From an uncultured Bacillota bacterium (lineage in GTDB: Bacteria; Bacillota_I; Bacilli_A; RF39; UBA660): a stretch of DNA of 64,000 nucleotides. The notes beneath the pieces are model-generated. The model ran no database searches and was not told where the DNA came from. It saw only the letters and a list, made by a program, of their open reading frames with translations. How positions within the stretch are numbered: position 1 is the stretch's first letter; each line of letters starts with the position of its first letter. Shown here one piece after another: positions 16,915-25,332 of the stretch. The position numbers and the translations under genes are program-made. Location of the stretch: assembly GCA_945867665.1 (NCBI GenBank), contig CAMBIR010000004.1, forward strand, positions 1 through 64,000, written 5' to 3'.

Positions 16915-17846
16915 TAACCCCTTCTTTAAATAAAAGTTTCAAATTCCAAAGTGATTGGCCTTACAACAACTCTCAAGTTTATTTACTAAATTCTATCATT
17001 GATGATATAAAAACCGATGAAGATAGAACTTTTAAAACAAATGAAAGTAGTTACATACTAACATCTAAAGTAAATTATCCAAATAACAAAACACTAACCA
17101 AACAACATATCTACCTAGATAAAAACTTAAAAATTACAAAAGTAGAAGTTGTCGATAAAAATGATAATATTCAAATTGTGATGAACTTTAAAAAACAAGA
17201 ATTAAACAAAAAATTTGATAAAAATTATTTTGAACTAAGTAACATTCTCAAGATGAATCAAAAAAATGATACCATCAAAAAAGAAGAAAGCACCAAAGAA
17301 AATAGTGCTACCAATAACAATAACACGACTACGCCAAGTCAAAATAATAATGAAAATACGGAAAATAAGACAAATAATAACCAATCGGGGAATAATAATA
17401 CAGAGAATAATAACACGATAAATAATAGCAATAATAACAATAACCAAAATAATAACAATCCATCTTCTAACCAAGAAACAAGTTCAAGTGAGAAAACAAC
17501 AGCCAAAATTAATGATGTTATCTATCCAATGTACTTACCAGATAATACTTATCTTACTAGCCAAGATACTGTAGATACAAAAGAGGGGAGTCGCTTAATT
17601 TTAACTTTTGGTGGTGATAGTTCCTTTGTTTTAGTAGAGGAGACTGCCTCTAAATCAGATGAAGGCCTTGTCATTCCTGTAAGTGGAGAGTTTGATTTCC
17701 TATCAGATGTCATCGGAGTTATTGGAAATAAGTCCTTATCATGGCATAGTAATGGTATTGATTATTACATGACCAGTGATACTCTAGAAGTCGCAGAATT
17801 AGTTGAGATTGCCCGTTCCGTTAGTGTCCTACCAGTAAGTAAATAA
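16911..17846 (+). pseudogene. ydcC: 3' part of a YdcC/LolA-like sporulation lipoprotein gene, interrupted by the recombinase element
   Basis: From 16911 the frame reads V-V-T-P-S-L-N-K-S-F and on through W-P-Y-N-N-S-Q-V-Y-L-L, the mid-protein signature of Bacillus YdcC-type LolA-like lipoproteins, up to about 17270. An Asn-rich linker (about 17285-17485) and a further globular domain follow, beginning P-M-Y-L-P and ending A-R-S-V-S-V-L-P. The signal peptide, lipobox and first half of the LolA fold are missing and are not found elsewhere in the window. An internal ATG at 17178 opens a 222-codon frame but has no good ribosome binding site and starts inside the domain. B. subtilis ydcC is a mother-cell sporulation gene, so the split resembles sigK/skin. 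Whether excision restores the gene is unknown. Confidence 0.7.
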
Positions 17847-17852
17847 GAAAAA

Positions 17853-17892
17853 GATCTACACTATTTTCTTAAATAGGTAGATCGTTTTTTTC
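17853..17892 (+). terminator. Terminator after the ydcC-like fragment
   Basis: GATCTAC at 17853-17859 pairs with GTAGATC at 17877-17883; inner ATTT/AAAT extends the stem; then GTTTTTTT. Confidence 0.85.
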
Positions 17893-17994
17893 TTAAAATA
17901 CTAAAAAATTTTTCTTCCCTTTATTTTAATTCTTTTTCTATCCTTTTGATTTATCAAAAAGAAATAGAAAAAAGAAGTATTTTATTCCCAAATA

Positions 17995-18037
17995 AAAAAT
18001 CAATAACTGGAATAGAAAATTCTAAGTATTGATTTTT
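17995..18037 (-). terminator. Terminator of the TIGR04086-like membrane protein gene
   Basis: AAAATCAATA (17996-18005) and TATTGATTTT (18027-18036) form an inverted repeat whose T-run lies on the - strand side. It sits just past the stop of the - strand gene. Confidence 0.65.
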
Positions 18038-18050
18038 AATAAAACACCTC

Positions 18051-18407
18051 TTAAAGATTATTTTTTTTTCGATTAATTCCTATCATACTACCTAATGTTG
18101 AAGTAAGTAGTAAGATAACATCATATAACAAAGTCTTTATCTGATACTGACTAAATAATAAAATAAAAACCGTAAAAACGAAAATAATCATACCACCCAT
18201 TTTTAATCCTTCGATGTATCCCTTTTTAAAAGAACACCTTCCCAGACGATAACTAACAATAAAAAGACAAAGAATTGGATAGATGAATCTCAAAATAGAG
18301 ATAACTTTAATATTAATTAAACTAAAATAATCAATAATCGTAAAAATTAATGCCCCACTTAGCAATAAGATAAAAAACAATCCCATAAATTTAAGTATTT
18401 TCTTCAT
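18051..18407 (-). CDS. Small four-helix membrane protein (TIGR04086/YrzE-like)
   Basis: 118 residues with four predicted membrane helices (about 8-27, 33-55, 66-87 and 93-110) and a Gly-rich third helix G-L-K-M-G-G-M-I. Length and topology fit the TIGR04086 family of small Bacilli membrane proteins, whose function is unknown. An upstream in-frame ATG at 18419 overlaps the ribosome binding site GGAGG itself; the ATG at 18407 is 5 bases behind that site and is the better start. It is divergent from the DUF421 gene. Confidence 0.7.
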   Translation of the reverse strand: MKKILKFMGLFFILLLSGALIFTIIDYFSLINIKVISILRFIYPILCLFIVSYRLGRCSFKKGYIEGLKMGGMIIFVFTVFILLFSQYQIKTLLYDVILLLTSTLGSMIGINRKKNNL

Positions 18408-18477
18408 GATATCCTCCATTAAATCTTATGTCTTGTATAAAAAAATAGAAGTTACCCATAATAGTAATGGTGATAGA

Positions 18478-19125
18478 ATGGATTTATTTTTAATTTTTAC
18501 AAGAACCCTTTTCTTTTATTTTTTTATTTTTTTAGTTTATCGTATCATGGGCAAAAGAGAAGTAGGACAACTAGGTATTATCGATTTAATTGTCTCTATT
18601 TTAATCGCAGAGTTGGTTGTTATTAGTATTGAAAACTATGATAAAAGCATATTCTTCTCCATTATTCCTATCTTAACGCTTTTAGTCTTACAAGTATCCC
18701 TAGCTCTTCTAACCTTAAAAAAACCAAAGTTACGAATATTCTTCGATGGTAATCCCTCACTAATTATCGATAAAGGGAAAATTAATTACAAAGAAATGAT
18801 GAAGCAAAAATACAACCTTGATGACTTAACTGTGCAATTAAGGGAAAAAGGATATCGTTCAATTGAAGAAATTGAGTATGCCATTTTAGAAAATAATGGA
18901 ACATTATCCATCTTTCCTTATCAAAAAGAAAAAAAGAAAACACCATTACCCCTTCCTATTATCTTAGATAGTTTCATTCAAAAAGACGCCTTAAAAGCCT
19001 TAGGGAAAAACGAAGAGTGGGTTTTCAAAATCTTAAAACAAAAAAACGTTAAACTAGAAAATGTTTTCTATGCATTCTATAAAGACAATAATATTTTTAT
19101 TATCAAAGACGAAGAACTATTATAG
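18478..19125 (+). CDS. DUF421 (YetF-family) membrane protein
   Basis: 215 residues. Three N-terminal membrane helices (about 5-23, 32-50 and 56-78) contain the family signature Y-R-I-M-G-K-R-E-V-G-Q-L. The cytoplasmic domain carries the conserved I-F-F-D-G-N-P and L-D-D-L-x-x-Q-L-R motifs of DUF421. The frame is open further upstream to 18406, but the ATG at 18478 follows GGTGAT and matches the usual family start. B. subtilis paralogues of this family are linked to spore or membrane properties; the biochemical role is not established. Confidence 0.85.
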   Translation: MDLFLIFTRTLFFYFFIFLVYRIMGKREVGQLGIIDLIVSILIAELVVISIENYDKSIFFSIIPILTLLVLQVSLALLTLKKPKLRIFFDGNPSLIIDKGKINYKEMMKQKYNLDDLTVQLREKGYRSIEEIEYAILENNGTLSIFPYQKEKKKTPLPLPIILDSFIQKDALKALGKNEEWVFKILKQKNVKLENVFYAFYKDNNIFIIKDEELL

Positions 19126-19136
19126 CGTCTTTTTTC
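19107..19136 (+). terminator. Terminator overlapping the end of the DUF421 gene
   Basis: AAGACG at 19107-19112 pairs with CGTCTT at 19126-19131, then T's. The 5' arm is in the coding region. Confidence 0.65.
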
Positions 19137-19240
19137 TTTCATTTTTAAAAAAACTTCATCCAAAAACTATTGAAATTATAAACGTATTATTATATACTTA
19201 AAATATAATTAAACTCTTGGAAGTAAAAGGAGTGTTTTAC

Positions 19241-19996
19241 ATGAAGGAAACAAAAATGATGAAAGTCTTTGAACAATATATTAAAAAATTTGATATGAAC
19301 AAAGGAAATGTTAAAGCCATGTATTTTCACAGTATTAAAATGATGGAACTCTGTAAAGATATTGCGACCAATATTGGAATTTTTAGTGATGAAGAAATTA
19401 TTGTATGTGGTTTAATTGGTCTTTTTCATGATATTGGTCATATCAGCAATAAATTTAAAAACTGTATCATTATAGATGAGGCAATGGATAAATCAAAAAT
19501 AACCATTGATATTCTTTTTGATAAAGATGCCTTAATCAGAAAGATTACAGATGATACCAAATATGATGATGCCATCAAAATTGCCATTTACTGTCAAAAT
19601 AAAAATGGCCTACCTAATGGTTTTAATCAAAAAATACTATCATTCTGTAAAGTTTTAAAAGATGCGCATGTTATGGAAACATTTAGAATGATCACCAACT
19701 ATCCTTATATGGATATGTATATTGATAATTTTCCTAATGACCTTGCCTATAATGATTTCAAACAATTTAAAGTAATTAATTCCAAAGTTAGTGATAACGA
19801 TGCTGATAAAATTCTAGAAGTAATGTCCCTAATTTTTGGAATGAATTATGCCTATAGTTATACCCTTCTAAAAGAAGAGAGCTCTGTAAATAAATTAGTC
19901 GGCGCCTTAAAAATAGGAAACAAAAATATTAGTCGTTTCTTTTTCCAAATTGCCTCCGCTCTAAATGTATATATTGATAGAAAAATCATGAGTTAA
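19241..19996 (+). CDS. HD-domain protein, diverged paralogue of the T-box-linked HD gene
   Basis: 251 residues. The HD core is recognisable: F-H-S near 32 and the H-D pair in L-F-H-D-I-G-H near 71. It aligns throughout with the HD protein at 20299, for example F-x-x-Y-(I/V)-K-K-(F/Y)-D-(M/L) near the N terminus and Y-(A/T)-Y-S-Y near residue 212. However the second metal-binding His region (Y-H-N-K in the paralogue) reads Y-C-Q-N-K here, and D-A-D-K-L reads D-A-H. It may bind metal poorly or be inactive. ATG 19241 is chosen because AAAGGAG lies 8 bases before it; the frame is open to 19217. Confidence 0.75.
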   Translation: MKETKMMKVFEQYIKKFDMNKGNVKAMYFHSIKMMELCKDIATNIGIFSDEEIIVCGLIGLFHDIGHISNKFKNCIIIDEAMDKSKITIDILFDKDALIRKITDDTKYDDAIKIAIYCQNKNGLPNGFNQKILSFCKVLKDAHVMETFRMITNYPYMDMYIDNFPNDLAYNDFKQFKVINSKVSDNDADKILEVMSLIFGMNYAYSYTLLKEESSVNKLVGALKIGNKNISRFFFQIASALNVYIDRKIMS

Positions 19997-20010
19997 TATG
20001 AAAAAAATAA

Positions 20011-20039
20011 TTGCCAAAGATAGTTTTTTTTGCTATACT
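20011..20039 (+). promoter_or_regulatory. Sigma-A promoter of the T-box operon
   Basis: TTGCCA at 20011-20016 and TATACT at 20034-20039 with a 17-base spacer and TG extension. Transcription should begin near 20046. Confidence 0.8.
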
Positions 20040-20045
20040 CTAAGT

Positions 20046-20280
20046 AACTGCAAAGAACAAGAGGAGTATATATTTATCTCTTTAAGAGAGTTAGTGGTTG
20101 GTGCAAACTAATAAGGGAGGATATAGAAGGTAGCTTGGGAGCAGAAATTCTAAAGTAAAAGTAGGAATTTACGTATTACTGCGTTAAAGTATTAAAGTTG
20201 CATATAATTTTTATATGAATAAAGGTGGTACCGTGGACAAAAGAAGTTCATCCTTTAATAAAGGATGGACTTCTTTTTCA
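20046..20280 (+). ncRNA. T-box leader (probably valine)
   Basis: The leader has the conserved T-box sequence AAAGGTGGTACCGTGG at 20221-20236, which pairs with uncharged tRNA, and a terminator/antiterminator region at 20241-20279. Stem I elements (AGAGAGTTAGTGG, then GGTGCAAAC) lie at about 20085-20110. A GTA triplet at 20130-20132 is in the expected specifier-loop region and matches valine, in keeping with valS in the operon. The first gene behind it is an HD protein and valS is second. Confidence 0.9.
20241..20279 (+). terminator. T-box regulated terminator
   Basis: AAGAAGTTCATCCTTT pairs with AAAGGATGGACTTCTT (one G-U) around a 4-base loop, then T's. Confidence 0.9.
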
Positions 20281-20298
20281 TAAGGAAAAGGAGAAAAA

Positions 20299-21063
20299 AT
20301 GAAAAATGCTTTAAAAATATTTAATGACTATGTAAAAAAATATGACTTAACGGATAAAGAAATCATGAAAAAATATCATCATAGTCTTCGCGTGATGGAA
20401 ATCGCTAATAAAATCGCAATATCCCTAAATTTAAGTGAAGAAGAAATAGAACTCTCTACCATCTGTGGACTATTTCATGATATTGCAAGATTTTATCAAT
20501 GGACAAAATATCATACATTTAAAGATTTCTCTTCCATTGATCACGGAGACTACGGAGTAGTTGTTTTACAAGAAAATCATCTCATTGAAAAATTAACGAA
20601 AGAAAAAAGCAAACAAGAAATCATTCTAAATTCTGTAAAATATCATAATAAAATAGAAGTTCCACCTATGGATAATAAACTAGTGCTATTTATAAATATC
20701 ATAAGAGATGCCGACAAACTAGATATTTTAAAGACACAAGGAATAAAAATGGATGATGAAAAAATTGTTTTAAAAGAAGATTTAATAGCGAGTATTTTCA
20801 AAAAACAAGTATGTTCAAATCAATTAATCCAAACAGATACTGATAAAATCTTAAAACACTTATCTTGGATATTTGACTTAAACTTTACTTATTCCTATCT
20901 TTACTTAAAGAAAAATAACATCATTACAAATAAATTTCATCTCTTAGAATTATATGGTGAAAATAAAGAAATCAATCATTTAAAAAACTTTATCCAAGAA
21001 AATATTTACGAAAAAGAAAAGAATTTAGAAGTATTAGAAAAAAGAAAGGTGATAATATGTTAG
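20299..21063 (+). CDS. HD-domain phosphohydrolase in the valS T-box operon
   Basis: 254 residues. HD metal-binding residues are all visible: H in Y-H-H-S near 28, the H-D pair in L-F-H-D-I-A near 60, H in I-D-H-G-D-Y near 82, H in K-Y-H-N-K near 116, and D in R-D-A-D-K-L-D near 138. This set matches the YpgQ/YfbR-like metal-dependent phosphohydrolases that act on nucleotides and related phosphates. The substrate is not identifiable. It lies directly behind the valine T-box and overlaps valS by 7 bases, so it is induced on valine starvation together with valS. Confidence 0.85.
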   Translation: MKNALKIFNDYVKKYDLTDKEIMKKYHHSLRVMEIANKIAISLNLSEEEIELSTICGLFHDIARFYQWTKYHTFKDFSSIDHGDYGVVVLQENHLIEKLTKEKSKQEIILNSVKYHNKIEVPPMDNKLVLFINIIRDADKLDILKTQGIKMDDEKIVLKEDLIASIFKKQVCSNQLIQTDTDKILKHLSWIFDLNFTYSYLYLKKNNIITNKFHLLELYGENKEINHLKNFIQENIYEKEKNLEVLEKRKVIIC

Positions 21064-23582
21064 AAAAAAAATATAACTTTGAAGAAGTAGAAAAAGATAA
21101 ATATGCCTACTGGCTAAAAAAAGGTTACTTTAAATCTGGAGATAAAAGTAAGAAACCTTACTGCATCGTCTTACCTCCACCAAACGTAACAGGAAAGCTA
21201 CACCTAGGTCATGCTTGGAACGTAACAATTCAAGACGCAATTATTCGTTATAAAAGAATGGAAGGCTACGACACCTTATGGTTACCAGGAATGGATCATG
21301 CCGCTATTGCAACAGAAGCCAAAGTCGTAAAAAGACTAAAAGACGAAGGACTAGATAAGTATAATATTGGTAGAGAAAAATTCTTGGAAGAATGTTGGCG
21401 TTGGACCAATGAGCACGCAGATATCATTAGAAGTCAATGGGCAAAACTAGGAATTTCCCTTGATTACTCAAAAGAAAGATTTACTCTTGATAAAGGCCTA
21501 GAAGACGCGGTTAAAAAAGTTTTTGTAGACTACTACAACAAAGGCTTAATTTATCGCGGAGAGAAAATAATTAACTGGGACCCCGTTGCCAAAACCGCTC
21601 TATCCAATGAAGAAGTTATTTATAGTGAGGAAAAAAGTGCTTTCTATCACATCAAATATTATCTAGAAGATAGCAAGGAATACATTGATGTCGCCACCAC
21701 TAGACCCGAAACCTTATTTGGAGATACAGCTGTTGCAGTAAACGAAAAAGACGAAAGGTATACCTCTTTTGTTGGCAAAAATGTTATTTTACCACTTGTT
21801 GGCAGAAAAATACCAGTAATCACAGATGAACATGCCGATATGGAAAAAGGAACAGGAGCCGTAAAAATAACGCCCGCATCAGACCCTAATGACTTTGAAG
21901 TAGGCCTAAGACATAACTTAGAGCGAATCATTATCATGAATGATGATGCAACAATGAATGAAAATTGTGGAAAATATCAAGGTCTAACTAGAGAAAAGGC
22001 AAGAGAAGAGGTCATCAAAGATTTAAAAGAACAAGATTTACTTCTAAACGTAGAGCCAATCACACATGAAGTTGGTCACTCTGAAAGAACAGGGGCCCTA
22101 GTTGAGCCAATGATTAAAAAACAATGGTTTGTCAAAATGCGTCCTTTAGCCGATAAAGTTTTACAAAATCAAGCATCCAGCAAAACCAAAGTTCACTTCG
22201 TTCCATCTCGCTATGAAAAAACCATGAATCACTGGATGGAAATTACTTATGATTGGTGTATTTCCAGACAACTTTGGTGGGGACACAGAATCCCTGTTTG
22301 GTATAAGGAAGATAAAATTTATGTTGGTATCAATCCTCCAAAAGAAGAAGGGTGGACGCAAGATGAAGACGTTCTAGATACTTGGTTCTCTAGTGCCTTA
22401 TGGCCTTTCGCTACCCTAGGTTGGCCCAATCAAACAGAAGACTTAGAAAGATATTATCCCAATAACTGCCTCGTTACGGGCTACGACATCATCCCATTTT
22501 GGGTAAATCGAATGACTTTCCAAGGAGAAGAATTACTAGGAAAACGTCCTTTCAAAGATTGCTTAATTCATGGCTTAATTCGGGATAAACAAGGAAGAAA
22601 GTTCAGTAAAAGCCTAGGAAACGGAATTGATCCTTTTGACATGATTAAATTATATGGTGCCGACTCCTTAAGATACTATTTAGCAACCGATGTTGCCAGT
22701 GGTACCGATATGCGTTTTGATGAAGACAAAATCAAATCCACTTGGAATTATATCAACAAAATATGGAATGCCGCAAGATTTGTCTTAATGAATATCAGTG
22801 ACTTAAAAGAAATCAACCTAGAAAACTTAAAACCAGAAGATAAGTGGATTTTTACCAAATACGAACACACTGTCTCGACCGCCAAGAAATTTATGGATAG
22901 ATATGAATTTAATAATGCTTCTAATGCTATCTATGATTTTACTTGGAATTATTTCTGTGATTACTACATCGAAATGGCCAAATATTCCATCGAAGAAGTA
23001 TCTACAAAGTCAACCCTATGCTATATCCTAACTGGCATATTGAAACTACTTCACCCATTCATGCCATTTGTAACCGAAGAAATCTATCAAATGTTACCCG
23101 TAAAAGAAACAGAGTCCATCATGATCTCTAAATACCCACAACAAAACAAAAAATACATTTTCACCATAGAAGAAGAAGTGGTAGATGATGAAGTAGAATT
23201 TATCAAAAACTTTAGAAATACCAAAGCAGAAAACAATATGACCAAAGAAATGAAAGTTATGTTTGATACCAAAGATGATAACGAATTAATCGTCCAAATG
23301 CTAAAAATAAAAGATAATTTAGTTTCAACTCCTCTTGGCATGAAAGCCTACAAAGTATTTTCTAAACATATTAGCGCCCAAATCTTCTTTGAAAAAGCAC
23401 TAAACGAGACGGACATGCTTCTAAAGAATAAGCAAATTGAACTCCTAAAGACTTCTATTGCACGACGTGAAAAACTTTTAAGTAATGAAAATTACACCAA
23501 AAAAGCGCCTCAAAATATTGTTGAGTTAGACCGTCAAAAATTAGCAGAAGAAAAGAAAAAATTAAGCGAATTAGAGAAGTAA
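21057..23582 (+). CDS. valS: Valyl-tRNA synthetase
   Basis: 841 residues, slightly short of the usual 880. It charges tRNA-Val in the cytoplasm. The class I HIGH motif reads P-P-P-N-V-T-G-K-L-H-L-G-H-A (about 38-51), the KMSKS motif reads K-F-S-K-S near 518, the CP1 editing domain spans about 180-340, the anticodon-binding domain follows 560, and a C-terminal coiled-coil arm ends the protein. Ribosome binding site AAAGGTGAT lies within the upstream HD gene, so translation is coupled. Controlled by the T-box leader at 20046. Confidence 0.97.
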   Translation: MLEKKYNFEEVEKDKYAYWLKKGYFKSGDKSKKPYCIVLPPPNVTGKLHLGHAWNVTIQDAIIRYKRMEGYDTLWLPGMDHAAIATEAKVVKRLKDEGLDKYNIGREKFLEECWRWTNEHADIIRSQWAKLGISLDYSKERFTLDKGLEDAVKKVFVDYYNKGLIYRGEKIINWDPVAKTALSNEEVIYSEEKSAFYHIKYYLEDSKEYIDVATTRPETLFGDTAVAVNEKDERYTSFVGKNVILPLVGRKIPVITDEHADMEKGTGAVKITPASDPNDFEVGLRHNLERIIIMNDDATMNENCGKYQGLTREKAREEVIKDLKEQDLLLNVEPITHEVGHSERTGALVEPMIKKQWFVKMRPLADKVLQNQASSKTKVHFVPSRYEKTMNHWMEITYDWCISRQLWWGHRIPVWYKEDKIYVGINPPKEEGWTQDEDVLDTWFSSALWPFATLGWPNQTEDLERYYPNNCLVTGYDIIPFWVNRMTFQGEELLGKRPFKDCLIHGLIRDKQGRKFSKSLGNGIDPFDMIKLYGADSLRYYLATDVASGTDMRFDEDKIKSTWNYINKIWNAARFVLMNISDLKEINLENLKPEDKWIFTKYEHTVSTAKKFMDRYEFNNASNAIYDFTWNYFCDYYIEMAKYSIEEVSTKSTLCYILTGILKLLHPFMPFVTEEIYQMLPVKETESIMISKYPQQNKKYIFTIEEEVVDDEVEFIKNFRNTKAENNMTKEMKVMFDTKDDNELIVQMLKIKDNLVSTPLGMKAYKVFSKHISAQIFFEKALNETDMLLKNKQIELLKTSIARREKLLSNENYTKKAPQNIVELDRQKLAEEKKKLSELEK

Positions 23583-23612
23583 AATACTTAAAAGTCTTTA
23601 TATCTTTTTGTA

Positions 23613-23648
23613 AGTAGTCTTTCTTAAATAAAGAAAGATTACTTTTTC
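23613..23648 (+). terminator. Terminator after valS
   Basis: AGTAGTCTTTCTT at 23613-23625 pairs with AAGAAAGATTACT (ending 23643), then T's. Confidence 0.8.
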
Positions 23649-23690
23649 TGATCCAATTCCTAAATTTCTTGCTGCTTTTTCTAAAAATTC

Positions 23691-23719
23691 TTGACATTTC
23701 TCCCTCCTAAGCGTAAAAT
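23691..23719 (+). promoter_or_regulatory. Sigma-A promoter of the leader/rel unit
   Basis: TTGACA (about 23691-23696) and TAAAAT (about 23714-23719) with a 17-base spacer, a near-consensus promoter that drives the leader ORF and the Rel-like gene. Confidence 0.85.
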
Positions 23720-23752
23720 GATAAAAAATCAGCAGTTAGGAGTGAAGTGAAG

Positions 23753-23857
23753 ATGAAAAATAAACAACCATCAAAATTAAATCACTATTTTAATGATATT
23801 TCCTGTCTAAATGTTGATTTCTTATTGTGTGTATTTTCACGCGTAATAGAACAGTAG
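23753..23857 (+). CDS. 34-residue leader peptide before the Rel-like gene
   Basis: ATG 23753, stop TAG 23855-23857, ribosome binding site AGGAG at 23738-23742. The peptide runs from M-K-N-K-Q-P-S-K to C-V-F-S-R-V-I-E-Q with a hydrophobic centre. Its stop codon lies inside the 5' arm of the downstream terminator hairpin (23851-23871), the geometry of translation-coupled attenuation. A ribosome held near the end would block the hairpin and let transcription enter the Rel-like gene. No homologous leader is named here because none can be verified. Confidence 0.7.
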   Translation: MKNKQPSKLNHYFNDISCLNVDFLLCVFSRVIEQ

Positions 23858-23880
23858 CAAAATGCTGCTGTTTTTGTTTA
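23850..23880 (+). terminator. Leader attenuator before the Rel-like gene
   Basis: ACAGTAGC at 23851-23858 pairs with GCTGCTGT at 23864-23871 (one G-U) over a 5-base loop, then TTTTGTTT. CAGCAG at 23730-23735 can pair with CTGCTG of the 3' arm, giving a possible alternative fold. Confidence 0.75.
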
Positions 23881-23895
23881 TTTAAGGAGGGAACA

Positions 23896-25332
23896 ATGAA
23901 CAACATCAATTTAAATGAATTTATGGAAAAATTAACAGAATATCCACAACTAGAAAGAGAAGAGATAAATAAAGCCTATCAATATGCCTCTTCTCTACAT
24001 GAAGGACAATATCGTCAAAGTGGGGAAGCTTATATTTCCCACCCTTTAAATGTCGCCTACATTTTAGCAGGCATGCATGCCGATAAAGATACAATATGTG
24101 CTGGACTACTTCATGATACCCTAGAAGACACAAAGATAACCAAAGAAGATATGATTTCCGATTTTAATGAAGATATTGCCAATTTAGTAGATGGAGTTAC
24201 CAAACTATCCAAAATGAATTTTTCTTCCAAAAAAGAACAAAATTTAGCAAACACCAGAAAAATTATTACGGGCCTAACCGAAGATGTTAGAATCATTATC
24301 ATTAAATTAGCCGATAGACTCCATAATATGAGAACACTTCAATATAAAAGTGAATTCAAACAAAAAGAAAACGCCCTAGAAACCATGGAGATTTTTGTCC
24401 CATTAGCTTACTATATTGGTGCTTACCGAATAAAGTCAGAACTAGAAGACTTATCATTGCGCTATTTAAAACCAGAAATGTATAAAAGAATCGAGGAAAA
24501 GAAAATAAAAATTGAAGAAGATAGCAACGCTTGTCTACAAGAGATGCTTCTTAAAATAGAATCTATCTTAGCAAAAAAAGAAATTCCAAATGAAATCAAA
24601 ATCAGAACTAAAAATATTTATGGAGTTTATAAAAGATTAAGTCAAGGACACAAGTTATCCGATATTCACGATCTATTTGCATTAAAGATTATGGTAGATG
24701 AAGTCGAAAATTGTTATCGAACCCTAGGCTTAGTTCACCAAGAATACCATCCTATCAACGATAAATTTAAAGATTATATTTGTAACCCTAAAACCAATAT
24801 GTATAAGTCTCTTCATACTACCGTATTCGGCTTAGAAGATAGACTTGTCCAAACACAAATCAGAACCTTTAATATGGATAAAATTGCATCCTTTGGACTA
24901 ACCGCTTATTGGGAATTAGAGCAAAAAAATGCAAGACGTATCATGCAAAATGATTTAAAAAATAAGTATCAATTTTTTAAGTCACTAGTAGAAATCAACA
25001 CCATGTTTGGGGACAATCAAGAATTTGTACGTCAAGTCAAAATGGAATTATTCCAGGATAGAATTTATGTCTATACCCCAAAAGGAGAAATTATTGAACT
25101 TCCTAAAGGTGCCACCCCGATTGACTTTGCCTATAAAGTTCATCCTAATTTAGGCAATACCATGGTAGGTGCTTTTGTCAATGAAAAGTACGTTCCAATC
25201 GATTGTCCTCTTCAAAATAAAGATAGAGTAAAGATTATTACCGATGAATTATCCTTTGGTCCAAGAGAAGATTGGATAAAAAAGGCTCAGACAACATACG
25301 CTAGAAGAATAATAAAAGAATTCCAAAATTAG
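23896..25332 (+). CDS. rel: Rel/SpoT-family (p)ppGpp enzyme without ACT domain
   Basis: 478 residues against about 730 for a full Rel. Present are the HD hydrolase domain (about 25-180; motifs Y-I-S-H-P-L and L-L-H-D-T-L-E-D-T), the synthetase domain (about 225-360; T-K-N-I-Y-G-V-Y-K-R and Y-K-S-L-H-T-T-V), and a TGS domain (about 395-455). The helical, zinc-finger and ACT regulatory parts are missing. In the synthetase motif the expected E-x-Q-I-R-T reads Q-T-Q-I-R-T, so the metal-binding Glu (Glu323 in the Streptococcus enzyme) is Gln; the hydrolase residues are intact. The protein may mainly degrade (p)ppGpp. Start ATG 23896 has ribosome binding site AAGGAGG. Expression appears controlled by the upstream leader attenuator. 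Confidence 0.9.
   Translation: MNNINLNEFMEKLTEYPQLEREEINKAYQYASSLHEGQYRQSGEAYISHPLNVAYILAGMHADKDTICAGLLHDTLEDTKITKEDMISDFNEDIANLVDGVTKLSKMNFSSKKEQNLANTRKIITGLTEDVRIIIIKLADRLHNMRTLQYKSEFKQKENALETMEIFVPLAYYIGAYRIKSELEDLSLRYLKPEMYKRIEEKKIKIEEDSNACLQEMLLKIESILAKKEIPNEIKIRTKNIYGVYKRLSQGHKLSDIHDLFALKIMVDEVENCYRTLGLVHQEYHPINDKFKDYICNPKTNMYKSLHTTVFGLEDRLVQTQIRTFNMDKIASFGLTAYWELEQKNARRIMQNDLKNKYQFFKSLVEINTMFGDNQEFVRQVKMELFQDRIYVYTPKGEIIELPKGATPIDFAYKVHPNLGNTMVGAFVNEKYVPIDCPLQNKDRVKIITDELSFGPREDWIKKAQTTYARRIIKEFQN

Noticed and set aside
17235-17474. - strand ORF opposite the Asn-rich linker
   Set aside because: It is the shadow of the low-complexity AAT/AAC repeat and would encode only Ile/Val/Arg runs.
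18406-18477. Longer start of the DUF421 protein
   Set aside because: The extra 24 residues have no family match and overlap the divergent gene start; ATG 18478 has a ribosome binding site and fits the family.
23827-23895. Extension of the Rel-like protein upstream to 23827
   Set aside because: It runs through the attenuator hairpin and lacks a ribosome binding site, whereas ATG 23896 has AAGGAGG.
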